Assembly (NCBI RefSeq): GCF_020194175.1
Contig: NZ_JADYVX010000010.1
Location: 1 to 64,000 of the forward strand
DNA from: Bradyrhizobium sp. BRP22
GTDB lineage: Bacteria; Pseudomonadota; Alphaproteobacteria; Rhizobiales; Xanthobacteraceae
Direction: 5' to 3'
DNA: 64,000 nucleotides
Below the pieces are notes generated by a model. That model did no database searches and was not told the DNA's origin. It was given only the letters and a program-made list of their open reading frames with translations. The translations under genes were made by a program, and so were the position numbers. Positions 17,891 to 27,404 of the stretch are shown here, piece by piece (within the stretch, counting starts at the first letter, position 1; each line of letters opens with the position of its first letter).

Positions 17891-18691
17891 ATGAATCTCG
17901 ACGCCTACCGGATCGCCGACGAGCCCTACTACCAGCCGCTCGGCCATGAGATCGAGACCTTTCAGGCGGCCTATGCCGAGCGCCTGCCGGTGATGCTGAA
18001 GGGACCGACGGGCTGCGGCAAGACCCGCTTCGTCGAACACATGGCCTGGCGACTTGGCAAGCCCTTGATCACGGTGGCGGCGCATGAGGACATGACTGCC
18101 GCCGATCTCGCCGGACGCTACCTGCTCGAACCGCAGGGGACCGTGTGGCACGACGGGCCGCTGACGCTTGCGGTCCGCCACGGCGCGATCTGCTACCTCG
18201 ACGAGATCGTCGAGGCGCGCCAGGACACCACCGTCGTGATCCATCCGCTCACGGATGCCAGGCGTATCCTGCCGCTGGAGAAACACAACGAGATCGTGCC
18301 GGCACATGGCGATTTCCAGCTCACGATCTCCTACAATCCGGGCTACCAGAGCGCGGTCAAGGACCTGAAGGAATCGACCAAGCAGCGCTTCGTCGCGATC
18401 GATTTCTCCTATCCGCCGCCCACCACCGAGGCCGCCATCATCGTGCGCGAGAGCGGCACTGACGAGGATCTTGCCGGCATCCTGGTCGCGATCGCGCAGC
18501 GCTCGCGCAATCTGCAGGGCCACGGCCTCGACGAAGGCGCGTCAACGCGCATGCTGATTCATGCCGGGCGGATGGTGCGTGCTGGGCTGCCGCTCGACGT
18601 CGCCGTGCAATCCTCCATCGTGCTGCCGATCACGGATAATCCCGATATCCGCGCGGCGCTCAGCGACGCCATCCAGGCCTGCCTGCCGTGA
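17891..18691 (+). CDS. MoxR-class AAA+ ATPase, CbbQ/NorQ type
   Basis: The 266-residue ATPase has Walker A GPTGCGKTRFVE near residues 38-49, Walker B ICYLDEIVEARQDTT, and the CbbQ/NorQ-typical VIHPLTDARRILPLEK and FQLTISYNPGYQS. CbbQ and NorQ work with a VWA partner (CbbO or NorD) to remodel Rubisco or nitric oxide reductase. The ATG at 17891 follows GGAGG with seven bases between. The stop overlaps the start of the VWA gene by four bases (GTGA). Neither Rubisco nor norCB is in the window, so the client is unknown. Confidence 0.9.
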   Translation: MNLDAYRIADEPYYQPLGHEIETFQAAYAERLPVMLKGPTGCGKTRFVEHMAWRLGKPLITVAAHEDMTAADLAGRYLLEPQGTVWHDGPLTLAVRHGAICYLDEIVEARQDTTVVIHPLTDARRILPLEKHNEIVPAHGDFQLTISYNPGYQSAVKDLKESTKQRFVAIDFSYPPPTTEAAIIVRESGTDEDLAGILVAIAQRSRNLQGHGLDEGASTRMLIHAGRMVRAGLPLDVAVQSSIVLPITDNPDIRAALSDAIQACLP

Positions 18692-21009
18692 ACGCAGCCA
18701 AACAGGTGACGCTGCATCTGGTGCCTCCCGACGAGGAGGACAGCGCGACGCACCGGATTCATCGCTTGATGCTCCAGCGCGAAACGCTGCGGCCGCTGTT
18801 TCGTGCCGCCTGGGATGATCTCTCGCATCATTTCGACGAGAGCGAGTTGGAGGCCTGGGCCGGCGCCGTGCTGACGCTCGCGCATGTCAACGCCGGACCT
18901 GCCTGCTTGATCGCCTATTGGGAAGCGAGCAAGAATGACGCCGCCGACAGACAGGAGATCGCGCCGCTCCTGGTGGCAGGCCAGATGGCCGCCAATATCT
19001 GCCGCAACGCCGGCGCGCAGGCTGCGACCGCCGCGCTGCAGGCGCTGCCGGTTGCCACGCGCGTTTTCGGCAGCGGTCCGGCCCTGGCACGATGGTGGCG
19101 GGTGGTGGATCTGCTGGCGCGGCAGGCGCCGGAATCGGTTGCGCCGGCCGCGGACAATATCGCCCAAATCCTTGCGCCCGGCACGATCGACGCCTTCGAG
19201 GATTTCGTCGCGGCCGGGCTGAAATTCGCTTCCGGTAACAAGGCGCGGCGGCAGGCATTCTTCCGCCTCGAGGAAGAGTTCGCACGCCACATGATCGCCC
19301 GCGATCTCGGCAGCGTAACATTCCTCGAGACCGAGATCGAACTGAAGGCGTTTGTCACTGCGCTCTGGGGCAAGCCGCCTTTGCTGCGCAGTTTTGCGGC
19401 CGACAACAGCCAGACGCCGCAGCGGCGCACCTCGATTGCCGGTCCCCTGATCCGATTGCCGGAAACGTTTCGCGGCGTGCAGGGCGACGCGGCGCGCGCG
19501 CTGTTCCGGGCCGCGGCGGCGCATGCACAGGCGCATCTGGTGCTGGGCAACGGCCTGTTTCCTGTCGGCACACTGAAGCCGCTGCAGATTGCGCTGGTCA
19601 ACCTGATCGAGGACGCCCGCATCGAGACGCTGGCGATGCGGCAACTGACGGGCCTGCGGCGGCTGTGGGCGCCCTACCATGTGGCGACGCCGTCGGGTGT
19701 CGTCGCGGCGCCGACCTTGATGGCGCGGCTGGCGCGCGCGCTGTTCGATCCCGCTTACGTCGATGACGACAGCTTCGTCGCCAAGGGCCGCGCAATGTTC
19801 ACCGCAGCGCTCCCCCGCATCGATGACCCCGCGATCAGCCGCGAGATCGGCATGCTCCTCGGCAACGATCTCGGTCAGATGCGGGTGCAGTTCAATGTCA
19901 AGACCTACGTCGTCGAGCCCGTCTATCGCGATGATGGATTGGGACTGTGGGACTTCGGCGAGAACGCGCCGCCCTCGGGCGAGGTGATCGAGCTGCCGGT
20001 GGATGCGGTGCGGATGGAGCGGCAGGAAGCGCCTGATGGCGACAGCAATGAGCCGGACGGAAAGGGTGAAGCGCTCGGACGCGGCCGGCCGGTGGCGCCG
20101 GACGAACGCGGCATCATCATCGCGAAATATCCGGAATGGGACCGCGCTCACGGCATCGAACGTCCCGAATGGACCACCGTGCGCGAGGTCGCCGCGCACG
20201 CCGGCGATCCGCGCCTGATCGAAGCGGCACTCGACCACGCCGACGCATTGCGCAGCCGGATCGGACGATTGGTACGCGGGGTGCGGATCGGCCGCACCAT
20301 TCGTCTCAACCGGCAGCATGAAGGACATGACATCGATATCGACGCCGCGCTCGATGCCGGCATCGCGCTGCGCATCGGGCAGGAGCCGGATCCGCGCGTG
20401 TTCCGCTCGTCGACATCAGTTCATCGCGATCTCGCGGCATTGCTGCTGATCGACGTCTCTGAGTCGACGCGCGACCGGCTCGCCTCGGGCGCGACCATTC
20501 TGGATGTCGAGCGGCTGGCGGTCGCGGTGCTGGCAGAGGCGATGGGACGGCTCGGCGATCCCTTCGGCCTGCTGGCGTTTGCGTCGGACGGACGCGAGGA
20601 CGTCAGGATGACCACGATGAAATCCTTCGAGGAGCCGTATGACCGGCGCTGCGTGGCACGACTCGCCGGCCTGCGATCGGGATTGTCGACGCGGCTCGGC
20701 ACCGCGCTGCGCCATGCGGGGAAGGTGATCGGCAACACCACTTCCGGCCGCAAGCTCGTGATCGTGCTGACCGATGGCGAGCCGTCCGACATCGACGTGT
20801 CCGATCCGCTTGACCTCGTCGAAGATGCACGACGCGCTGCGCTCGGCCTCAAGAATACCGGCGTCGATGCCTATGGCGTCGTGCTCGGCCAGGCCGGCGG
20901 CGAGGCAGCGTGGCGGATCTTCGGGCGCGGCAACACGATGATGGTTCACAGGATCGAGGATCTGCCCGGGCGACTGTCCGAACTCTATTTCCGCCTGGCG
21001 CGACGCTAG
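18688..21009 (+). CDS. CbbO/NorD-type VWA-domain protein
   Basis: The 773-residue protein has a long helical N-terminal region and a C-terminal von Willebrand A domain. The MIDAS motif is LLIDVSESTRD near residue 587, and the third metal loop is VIVLTDGEPSD. The length resembles CbbO (about 770) more than NorD (about 640), from memory. As partner of the MoxR ATPase it probably recruits a client enzyme through its metal site. The GTG start overlaps the ATPase stop. It ends 162 bases before the convergent ureD. Confidence 0.88.
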   Translation: MNAAKQVTLHLVPPDEEDSATHRIHRLMLQRETLRPLFRAAWDDLSHHFDESELEAWAGAVLTLAHVNAGPACLIAYWEASKNDAADRQEIAPLLVAGQMAANICRNAGAQAATAALQALPVATRVFGSGPALARWWRVVDLLARQAPESVAPAADNIAQILAPGTIDAFEDFVAAGLKFASGNKARRQAFFRLEEEFARHMIARDLGSVTFLETEIELKAFVTALWGKPPLLRSFAADNSQTPQRRTSIAGPLIRLPETFRGVQGDAARALFRAAAAHAQAHLVLGNGLFPVGTLKPLQIALVNLIEDARIETLAMRQLTGLRRLWAPYHVATPSGVVAAPTLMARLARALFDPAYVDDDSFVAKGRAMFTAALPRIDDPAISREIGMLLGNDLGQMRVQFNVKTYVVEPVYRDDGLGLWDFGENAPPSGEVIELPVDAVRMERQEAPDGDSNEPDGKGEALGRGRPVAPDERGIIIAKYPEWDRAHGIERPEWTTVREVAAHAGDPRLIEAALDHADALRSRIGRLVRGVRIGRTIRLNRQHEGHDIDIDAALDAGIALRIGQEPDPRVFRSSTSVHRDLAALLLIDVSESTRDRLASGATILDVERLAVAVLAEAMGRLGDPFGLLAFASDGREDVRMTTMKSFEEPYDRRCVARLAGLRSGLSTRLGTALRHAGKVIGNTTSGRKLVIVLTDGEPSDIDVSDPLDLVEDARRAALGLKNTGVDAYGVVLGQAGGEAAWRIFGRGNTMMVHRIEDLPGRLSELYFRLARR

Positions 21010-21011
21010 AC

Positions 21012-21135
21012 TTCACTTCCCGCTTGCGGGGAAGGTCGGCCCGTACGCGCCGGGTGAGGGCTCTCTCCCCACGGAAGTCCCATCGTGGAGACACCCTCAC
21101 CCCAGCCCTCTCCCGCAAGCGCGAGAGGGAGCGCG
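21012..21135. repeat. Composite palindromic intergenic repeat
   Basis: The segment contains CTTCCCGCTTGCGGGGAAG, GGGTGAGGGCTCTCTCCCC, then ACACCCTCACCCCAGCC and CTCTCCCGCAAGCGCGAGAG. These are paired hairpin modules of a type frequent in Bradyrhizobium intergenic DNA. It lies between convergent genes (VWA protein and ureD) and could terminate both. Confidence 0.6.
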
Positions 21136-21171
21136 GTGTCGATCGCGGCTGCAATTCATCCTGCGCTGAGC

Positions 21172-22020
21172 CTACTTGCGGCGGCGCGCGAGATCGGCGC
21201 CGAGCGCCGCGCGTCCGGCGACATGGAAGGCCGCTTCGAGGCCCCGCGCGAGCGTGCCGCCGTCCGGCGCCAATATGCGCATCACGAGGCCGGCCCCGTT
21301 CGGCGCGGGTGAAGCGCCGGACAGACAGCCGCAGGTATCGACGATCCGGCTGAACGTTCCGACATCGGGCAACCTGTCCGGCGGAGCGATCAGCACGATA
21401 CTCGCTACCGCGGCCATGTCGCCGAGCGCGCCGTTGCGCATCTCGTCACCGCGGATCGATCCACGATCGAGCAACAGGATGCGGCCATCGGGACGCAGGA
21501 TGCGCTGCCGGCTGGAGAATGAAGCAAATGGCCGTCCCGCCTGCTTCGGGTCGTGCACCGCAAATCCGTCGGCCAGGAACAGCACCGCGTCGTCAGCGAC
21601 GGTCGCGATCGTGTCGAGGCACAGATCGGCGCCGGGAAACAGCACATAGGGATCGCTCGCAATCGCGCAGAACGCGCCCGGACCGACCGTGATCGCTTGC
21701 TGCTGCAGCGCGCCGGACTCGCGCCCGTGATGCACGACGGTCGACGCCTGCGTGGTCAGGTGAAAGGCGGCATTGGCGGCAACGGCCACATCGAGCTTGA
21801 GACGGTCGCCGGCATAGAGGCCGCCGGAGGCCGACTGCAGATAAAGCGTGAGCAGTTCAGGCCGCGCTACATCGAGATAAAAGCCGCGGGTGACGTGAAA
21901 GGGGTAGCCGACATGCTGGCGCCGCAGCATGGTGCAGCCGCCGGCAAAGTCCGCGGCGAGATGCGCTTCGGCGTGGCGGCCGGCGTCAAACGCGGAAGAG
22001 GACAGCGGCAGAGATCGCAT
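21172..22020 (-). CDS. ureD: Urease accessory protein UreD
   Basis: The 282-residue protein (from [10 protein letters not shown]) is the UreD/UreH scaffold that binds apo-urease and recruits UreF and UreG. Family segments visible are [43 protein letters not shown] and [16 protein letters not shown] 22020 overlaps ureG by 35 bases. It is the last gene of the cluster, whereas ureD commonly leads urease operons. Confidence 0.9.
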   Translation of the reverse strand: MRSLPLSSSAFDAGRHAEAHLAADFAGGCTMLRRQHVGYPFHVTRGFYLDVARPELLTLYLQSASGGLYAGDRLKLDVAVAANAAFHLTTQASTVVHHGRESGALQQQAITVGPGAFCAIASDPYVLFPGADLCLDTIATVADDAVLFLADGFAVHDPKQAGRPFASFSSRQRILRPDGRILLLDRGSIRGDEMRNGALGDMAAVASIVLIAPPDRLPDVGTFSRIVDTCGCLSGASPAPNGAGLVMRILAPDGGTLARGLEAAFHVAGRAALGADLARRRK

Positions 22021-22642
22021 CGGCAACCGCCTCGATGCCAGCACCGGAGCGCGCGTTGGTCGCAAGCACCGGACGCCCGCCCCTCACCTTGACAGCCTCG
22101 GCCAGCATCGGTTCAAGCGCGACGCCGACGTGCGGTGCGAGGTCGACCTTGTTGACGACGAGGAGATCGCAGCGGAGCAGGCCCGGACCTCTCTTTCGCG
22201 GAATATCATCGCCGCCGGCAACGTCGATCACGAACATCCACCAGTCGACGAGATCGAGCGAGAAGGTCGAGGCGAGATTGTCGCCGCCGGATTCGAACAG
22301 GATCAGTTCGAGCCCGGGAAACCGTGCTTCGAGATCGTCGCCGGCGGCGATGTTGAGCGTTGGGTCCTCGCGGATCACCGTGTGCGGACAGGCGCCCGCC
22401 TCCACCGCCGAGACGCGCGCCGGATCGATCAGGCCGGAGCGTCGCAACCGCTCGGCATCCTCCTTGGTCACGAGATCATTGGTTACCACGGCAAAATCGA
22501 TGCCGCGGCGCTGCAACACCGGGATCAGCGCCTCGATCAGCGCCGTCTTGCCACAGCCGACGGGACCGCCGATGCCGACACGTGCCGCGGCGGGACCGGT
22601 GTGGGCTGCAGTGCGCTCTGCAGGGCGTAGCTTGTCGAGCAT
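21986..22642 (-). CDS. ureG: Urease accessory GTPase UreG
   Basis: The 218-residue SIMIBI GTPase delivers nickel to urease. It has the P-loop GGPVGCGKT at residues 25-33, the nickel-binding CPH at 85-87 within [23 protein letters not shown] as switch region, and NKVD as guanine specificity motif. All catalytic elements are intact. It starts five bases after the ureC stop and overlaps ureD. Confidence 0.95.
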   Translation of the reverse strand: MLDKLRPAERTAAHTGPAAARVGIGGPVGCGKTALIEALIPVLQRRGIDFAVVTNDLVTKEDAERLRRSGLIDPARVSAVEAGACPHTVIREDPTLNIAAGDDLEARFPGLELILFESGGDNLASTFSLDLVDWWMFVIDVAGGDDIPRKRGPGLLRCDLLVVNKVDLAPHVGVALEPMLAEAVKVRGGRPVLATNARSGAGIEAVADAISAAVLFRV

Positions 22643-22646
22643 CGCA

Positions 22647-24356
22647 TCACCTCAGCATGTAGCGCCGCGCCAGCGGCAATTCGCGGGCCGGCTCGCAGGT
22701 CGCGAGCGCGCCATCGACGAAGACGTCGAACGTCTCCGGGTCGACGGTGATCTTCGGGCAAAAATCGTTCCAGAGCATGTCGCGTTTGGAGAGCTTTCGC
22801 GTTCCCTTGACCGGCAGCAATGTCTTCGAAAGGCCGAGAGCACCGGCGAGGTCGCGCTCGAGCGCGAGCGGATGCACGAAGCAGGCCGAAAGCGCCGCCG
22901 GCGCGCGGCCGAACGCGCCCCATTGCGGGCGCATCAGCATCGGCTCGCAGGTCATCAGGGAGGCCGCGCTGTCGCCCATCGCGCCCCAGGCGATGAAGCC
23001 GCCCTTGATGACGAGCTCCGGCTTGATGCCGAAGAAGGCCGGGCGCCAGACCACGATGTCCGCAAGCTTGCCGTCTTCCAGCGAGCCGACATCGTCGGCG
23101 ATGCCAAAGGTCCTCGCGGCATTGATGGTGTACTTCGCCACATAGCGGCGGATGCGCGCATTGTCGCCAAGGCCCGCGCGATCCTCCGGCAGCGCGCCGC
23201 GCTGATCCTTCATCTTCGACGCCAATTGCCAGGTGCGGCAGATCACCTCGTGGATGCGGCCCATGCCCTGGCTGTCGGAGCCGAGCATCGAGATCGCACC
23301 GATGTCGTGCAGCACATCCTCGGCGGCGATGGTCTGGGCGCGGATCCGGCTTTCCGCGAACGCCACATCCTCCGGGATCGCCGGATTGAGATGGTGGCAG
23401 ACCATGGTCATATCGAGATGTTCGTCGAAGGTGTTGACCGTGAACGGATTGGTCGGATTGGTCGATGACGGGAGGCAGTGCATCTCGCCGGCGACGCGGA
23501 TGATATCAGGCGCGTGGCCGCCGCCGGCGCCTTCGGTGTGATACATGTGAATGGTACGGTCGCCGATCGCTTCCAGCGTGTTCTCGACGAAGCCGGATTC
23601 GTTCAGCGTGTCGGTGTGGATCTGAACCTGGAAATCGTATTCGTCGGCGACGCGAAGGCAGGTGTCGATTGCGGCCGGCATCGAACCCCAGTCCTCGTGC
23701 AGCTTCAGTCCCATCACGCCGGTCTCGAGCTGCTCGACCATCGGCGGCGCACGATGGGAGTTGCCGCGCCCAAGGAAGCCGAAATTCATCGGCCAGGCCT
23801 CGGCAGCCTGCAGCATCTTGCCGGTGTTGAAGGGGCCGCCGGAATCGATGCCGACCGTGATCGGCCCGAGCGAACCGCCGATCATGGTGGTGATGCCGCT
23901 GGCAAGCGCATGCTCGACAAGGCCGGCGCTGTCGAAATGAACGTGGACGTCGATCGCGCCGGGTGTTGCGATCAGGCCTTCGCAATCGCGCACGGTGGTG
24001 CCGGTCGAGACGATCAGCCGCGAATCGACCCCGTCCATGATCGCGGGGTTACCGGCCTTGCCGATGCCGACGATGCGGCCATTTTTGATTCCGAGATCGC
24101 CCTTCACGATGCCGATGACGGGATCGATCACCACGACGTTGCAGAGCAGGAAATCGAGCGCGCCTTCGGCTGACGTGATGCCGGCCATGCCGATGCCGTC
24201 GCGCAAGGTCTTGCCGCCGCCATGCAGGCATTCGTCGCCATAGACCGCGTAGTCCTTCTCCACTACGGCGACCAGCGAGGTGTCAGCGAGGCGAACGGAA
24301 TCGCCGGCGGTCGGCCCATAAAGTGCGGCGTAATCTCGCCGTTCGATCATTGCCAT
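22647..24356 (-). CDS. ureC: Urease alpha subunit, divergent type
   Basis: The 569-residue catalytic subunit hydrolyses urea to ammonia and carbamate at a di-nickel site. Ligands are present: HVH at 138 and 140, the carbamylated lysine in LKLHEDWG (Lys218, His220), His247, His273, and Asp361 in GSDSQGMGR. The flap has VCHH (Cys320, His321), and Arg337 is conserved. The segment after HVH differs from standard ureases: where Klebsiella, as recalled, has WICPQ and a HATTCTPG loop, this protein has FDSAG and VGIDSGGPF and is three residues shorter. That loop contacts substrate in known ureases. It is preceded by the gamma-beta fusion gene with four bases between. Confidence 0.9.
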   Translation of the reverse strand: MAMIERRDYAALYGPTAGDSVRLADTSLVAVVEKDYAVYGDECLHGGGKTLRDGIGMAGITSAEGALDFLLCNVVVIDPVIGIVKGDLGIKNGRIVGIGKAGNPAIMDGVDSRLIVSTGTTVRDCEGLIATPGAIDVHVHFDSAGLVEHALASGITTMIGGSLGPITVGIDSGGPFNTGKMLQAAEAWPMNFGFLGRGNSHRAPPMVEQLETGVMGLKLHEDWGSMPAAIDTCLRVADEYDFQVQIHTDTLNESGFVENTLEAIGDRTIHMYHTEGAGGGHAPDIIRVAGEMHCLPSSTNPTNPFTVNTFDEHLDMTMVCHHLNPAIPEDVAFAESRIRAQTIAAEDVLHDIGAISMLGSDSQGMGRIHEVICRTWQLASKMKDQRGALPEDRAGLGDNARIRRYVAKYTINAARTFGIADDVGSLEDGKLADIVVWRPAFFGIKPELVIKGGFIAWGAMGDSAASLMTCEPMLMRPQWGAFGRAPAALSACFVHPLALERDLAGALGLSKTLLPVKGTRKLSKRDMLWNDFCPKITVDPETFDVFVDGALATCEPARELPLARRYMLR

Positions 24357-24360
24357 GGGT

Positions 24361-25056
24361 TTAGGCTCCCCTGAATCCCCGCGCGCGTGCCCGCGCCAAC
24401 GCAGCATCGCGCACGTCAGGATCGACGCCGACGCCGTCGGTGAGATTGTTGAGCCCGCTCAGTTCGCGCCTCCCGCCGAACTCGACCAGCGACACTTCCT
24501 TGGACGCGCCGGGCTCGAAACGTACAGCCGTGCCGGCGGGAATATCGAGCCGCATGTTGAAGGCGCTCGCGCGGTCGAATTCGAGCGCCTTGTTGACCTC
24601 GAAGAAATGGAAATGCGAGCCGATCTGGATGGGGCGATCGCCGGTGTTGACCGCGGTCAGCTTCACCTTGCGCCGGCCGGCATTGAGCTCGAGCTGACCA
24701 TCGCGCGCCGTGATCGCGCCGGGATGCTCGGTGTCGGCGGCAGCGCCCGGGGAGGGGCGGATCGGTTCATGCACCGTCACCAGCTTGGTGCCATCGGGGA
24801 AAACGCATTCGACCTGGATGATATGCATCATCGCGGCGATGCCGGGCAGCACGTCTTCGGTGGACAGGATGGTAGAGCCATGGCCGATGAGATCGGCGAC
24901 CGACCGGCCGTCACGTGCACCTTCGAGGATCTCATCGGTGATGATGGCGACCGCTTCGGGATAGTTCAGCTTCAATCCCCTCGCGCGCCGACGTCGCGCC
25001 AGTTCCGCGGCGTTGAAGATGGTCAACCGCTCCAGTTCCGTTGGCGTCAGCAGCAT
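24361..25056 (-). CDS. ureAB: Fused urease gamma-beta subunit
   Basis: The 231-residue product joins a UreA-like N-terminal domain (residues 1-100, [21 protein letters not shown] to VHEPI) to a UreB-like C-terminal domain (about 110-215) carrying [17 protein letters not shown] and [16 protein letters not shown]. Most bacteria encode these separately; Helicobacter UreA and some alphaproteobacterial second ureases are fused. It supplies the structural trimer that packs around UreC. Start ATG 25056 is chosen as the first residue of the gamma domain. Confidence 0.92.
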   Translation of the reverse strand: MLLTPTELERLTIFNAAELARRRRARGLKLNYPEAVAIITDEILEGARDGRSVADLIGHGSTILSTEDVLPGIAAMMHIIQVECVFPDGTKLVTVHEPIRPSPGAAADTEHPGAITARDGQLELNAGRRKVKLTAVNTGDRPIQIGSHFHFFEVNKALEFDRASAFNMRLDIPAGTAVRFEPGASKEVSLVEFGGRRELSGLNNLTDGVGVDPDVRDAALARARARGFRGA

Positions 25057-25068
25057 GCCTTCATACTC

Positions 25069-25740
25069 TCAATTGGCGAACAGCCGCAGATCGGCCTGTG
25101 CGTGGCGCGCCGCGGCGACATCGAGGAAGGGCGCAAAGCTTTCAAGCTCGGCATCGGGCGGCGTCTCGTTCATCGTGAGCTGCTCGATCAGCGGCAGGCA
25201 GTCGGCGAGCACCTCCTGCCCCTGCAGCGCGCCGACCGCCCCGAGCCGGATGGCGGCGGTGATCAGGCCCGAGGCGACGGTGTAGCCCGAGGTCAACTGC
25301 GCCAGGTTCTCATCGAGCCCGACGGAGGACCACACCGCGCCCTGCATGACCGCGATATGGCCGAGACATTCACCCGACCGCACCGCATCACGCAGGATGG
25401 CCGCGAGATCATTGCCGATCCGCGCGTGGGAGGCGAGAAACGACGCGCCATTGCGGCGCGAGCCTGCGCGCAGACTCTCGACCAGCGTCGAGGCCTCCAC
25501 CTCGCGATCGACTGCGGCGATGACGGCGAGATCGCCGTTGCAGCGGAAAGCGCGAAGCAGCGCGACCCGGTCGTAACTGGCCCATCGGTGCTGCAGCGCC
25601 GCCGACACCAGCCGCTTCAATTCGCGCGCGTCGAGGCCGTGGCGCAGGGCGATGATGCCCTCGATCCCATAGGAGAAGGCGAAGGAGCCGCTGGGAAACG
25701 CTCCGTCCGCCTGCCATAGCGCTCGCAGGGTTGGCAACAT
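25069..25740 (-). CDS. ureF: Urease accessory protein UreF
   Basis: The 223-residue all-helical protein has the typical opening LWQADGAFPSGSFAFSYGIEG and the conserved LTSGYTVASGLITAAIRLGAVG near the C terminus. UreF bridges UreD and UreG in the nickel-insertion complex. It begins three bases after the ureE stop and is followed 12 bases later by ureAB, so it precedes the structural genes, an uncommon order. Confidence 0.9.
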   Translation of the reverse strand: MLPTLRALWQADGAFPSGSFAFSYGIEGIIALRHGLDARELKRLVSAALQHRWASYDRVALLRAFRCNGDLAVIAAVDREVEASTLVESLRAGSRRNGASFLASHARIGNDLAAILRDAVRSGECLGHIAVMQGAVWSSVGLDENLAQLTSGYTVASGLITAAIRLGAVGALQGQEVLADCLPLIEQLTMNETPPDAELESFAPFLDVAAARHAQADLRLFAN

Positions 25741-25743
25741 CGC

Positions 25744-26274
25744 TCAATGGCTTCGATCGTGATGGTGGACGTGATGCCCGTCGTGGCCGTCCTCGGATGC
25801 CGCGTGATCCGGCAGGTCCTCTTCCTCGTCGAGCACGCTGATGCCGACACGGCGCGAGGCGACCATGTCCTCCAGCCGCGCGATGTAATCCTCGGGCCGC
25901 CCCTCCAGCGCCACGAACAGCACCTCGCCGCCGAAGCGGACGCGCCAGTGCAGGTTTCCGACGTGATAGCCGAGCTCGATTGCATCGGCGATCGAACGCG
26001 GCTCGAGCTTCAGCCAGCGTTCAGTCGCCGCCCGCACGACGATCGCGCTGTCATTCTCCAGCATCAGTACTGCGCCATCGAACAGCTTCTGGTGACGCGG
26101 CAATGCGATCGCGAGCTCGACGCCACCACGGGTGGTGATGAGCAGCCGCCGTCGCGCCAGATCGGCGACGGGCACGTTGACGACATCGACCGCGCCGCGG
26201 TGCTCGAGCCGATGCAGCTCCTCGGACAACTCCGGCTCCAGCCGGCTACCGAGCACGCGATCGATGCGCAGCAT
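25744..26274 (-). CDS. ureE: Urease accessory protein UreE (nickel metallochaperone)
   Basis: The 176-residue protein has a UreE N-terminal peptide-binding-like domain and a metal-binding domain with ELGYHVGNLHWRVRF, which contains the histidine at the dimer interface. The C-terminal tail is rich in His and Asp (HDGHHVHHHDRSH), as in Klebsiella UreE, and should store or pass nickel. It is the first urease gene in transcription order, 33 bases after the MetX-like gene. Confidence 0.92.
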   Translation of the reverse strand: MLRIDRVLGSRLEPELSEELHRLEHRGAVDVVNVPVADLARRRLLITTRGGVELAIALPRHQKLFDGAVLMLENDSAIVVRAATERWLKLEPRSIADAIELGYHVGNLHWRVRFGGEVLFVALEGRPEDYIARLEDMVASRRVGISVLDEEEDLPDHAASEDGHDGHHVHHHDRSH

Positions 26275-26307
26275 CGCAGTCTCCTTCCCACATCCTGCCG
26301 CTCGCCG

Positions 26308-27327
26308 TCACTTGGCGAGCAGATCCTTCAATTTGACGTCGATGAAGTCGACATCCACCGGATTGGTGCCGGGACCGCCCGCGAAGTGGCCCCAGATCGA
26401 GGGCACCGGAACGAACTCGGCATTCGGCATGTGCTCGACTTCGAACCTGCTGTCCTCCGGCGGAAAATAGAGGTCGGTCTGTCCGGGCATGACGTAGGCC
26501 TTGGCCTTGATCGCGCCCAGCGCCGCCTTGAAGTCGCCGTCGTAGATTTCGTTGTCGCTGATATCGCCGTTCTGCCAGGTCCACAGCATGGTCAGGAGAT
26601 TGTTGGGATCTTTAGGAAGAAAGAAACCTTCCCAGAACGCGACCAGGAAGTCCTCCAGCGAGGAATAGCCCAGCGCCTCGAGGTCGAGCTTCTCGCGATA
26701 GAACGCCTGCGAGAATCCCCAGCCGGCATAGACGCGGGCGGCGGCGCGCAAGCCGCGGGCCGGCTTCTCGGTGTACCAGCCTTCCTTCCAGACTGCGTCG
26801 GCGGTCAGCGCCGCCTTCACGCCTTCGAGGAAGACGAAATTATGCCGCGAGCACTTGGCCGAGCCGCAGAACGGCGCGATCAGGTCCATCATATCAGGAT
26901 AGAGCGCGCCCCAGTGGAAGGTCTGCAGCGCGCCCATCGACCAGCCGGTCACAAGGCGAATATGCTCGATGCCGAATTTCTCGGTCACCAGCCGGTGCTG
27001 GACGCGCACATTGTCGTAGGCCGTTACATGGGGAAAGCGCGGACCGTTGTACGGCTCGGGCGTGTTGCTCGGCGACGACGACAGCCCATTGCCCAGCATG
27101 TTCGGGATGATGATGAAATACCTGTTCGGGTCGAGCGCACGGCCCGCCCCGACCAGCCATTCATTGTCGTAGTGCTGGCCCGAATACCAGGTCGGATAGA
27201 CGATGACGTTGTCCTTTGCGGCGTTGAGCCTGCCGAACGTCTTGTACGCCAGCTTGCAGCCGCGCAGGGTGGCGCCACGCTGCAGCCTGACGTCGCCGAG
27301 GTCGTAGATGTCGTAGTCGAGAGTCAT
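26308..27327 (-). CDS. MetX-like alpha/beta hydrolase between amidase and urease genes
   Basis: The 339-residue protein has the fold of homoserine acetyltransferases: LAYKTFGRLNAAKDNVIVYP, the IPNMLGNGLSSSPS loop, and the nucleophile elbow TGWSMGALQTFHWG. A late acid lies in MPGQTDLYFPPEDSRFEVEH and the histidine in SIWGHFAGGPG. Homoserine-binding residues cannot be confirmed by eye. Lying between an amidase and a urease gene, it is more likely to act on an acyl, amide or ureide compound than in methionine synthesis. ATG 27327 follows AGGAGAGGA. There is no signal peptide. Confidence 0.85.
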   Translation of the reverse strand: MTLDYDIYDLGDVRLQRGATLRGCKLAYKTFGRLNAAKDNVIVYPTWYSGQHYDNEWLVGAGRALDPNRYFIIIPNMLGNGLSSSPSNTPEPYNGPRFPHVTAYDNVRVQHRLVTEKFGIEHIRLVTGWSMGALQTFHWGALYPDMMDLIAPFCGSAKCSRHNFVFLEGVKAALTADAVWKEGWYTEKPARGLRAAARVYAGWGFSQAFYREKLDLEALGYSSLEDFLVAFWEGFFLPKDPNNLLTMLWTWQNGDISDNEIYDGDFKAALGAIKAKAYVMPGQTDLYFPPEDSRFEVEHMPNAEFVPVPSIWGHFAGGPGTNPVDVDFIDVKLKDLLAK

Positions 27328-27362
27328 GACGGCGCATCCTCTCCTGCTTCATGGTTTGGCGT

Positions 27363-27388
27363 GCGCCGGCCGGCTGTTCGGCCGGCGC
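27363..27388 (-). promoter_or_regulatory. Perfect GC-rich hairpin between amiE and the MetX-like gene
   Basis: GCGCCGGCCG and CGGCCGGCGC form a perfect 10-bp stem around a six-base loop. It is 17 bases past the amiE stop codon. No T-tract follows, so it probably stabilises the 3' end of a processed amiE transcript or attenuates downstream expression, rather than acting as an intrinsic terminator. Confidence 0.6.
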
Positions 27389-27404
27389 CGCAGCATGTTC
27401 TGGT

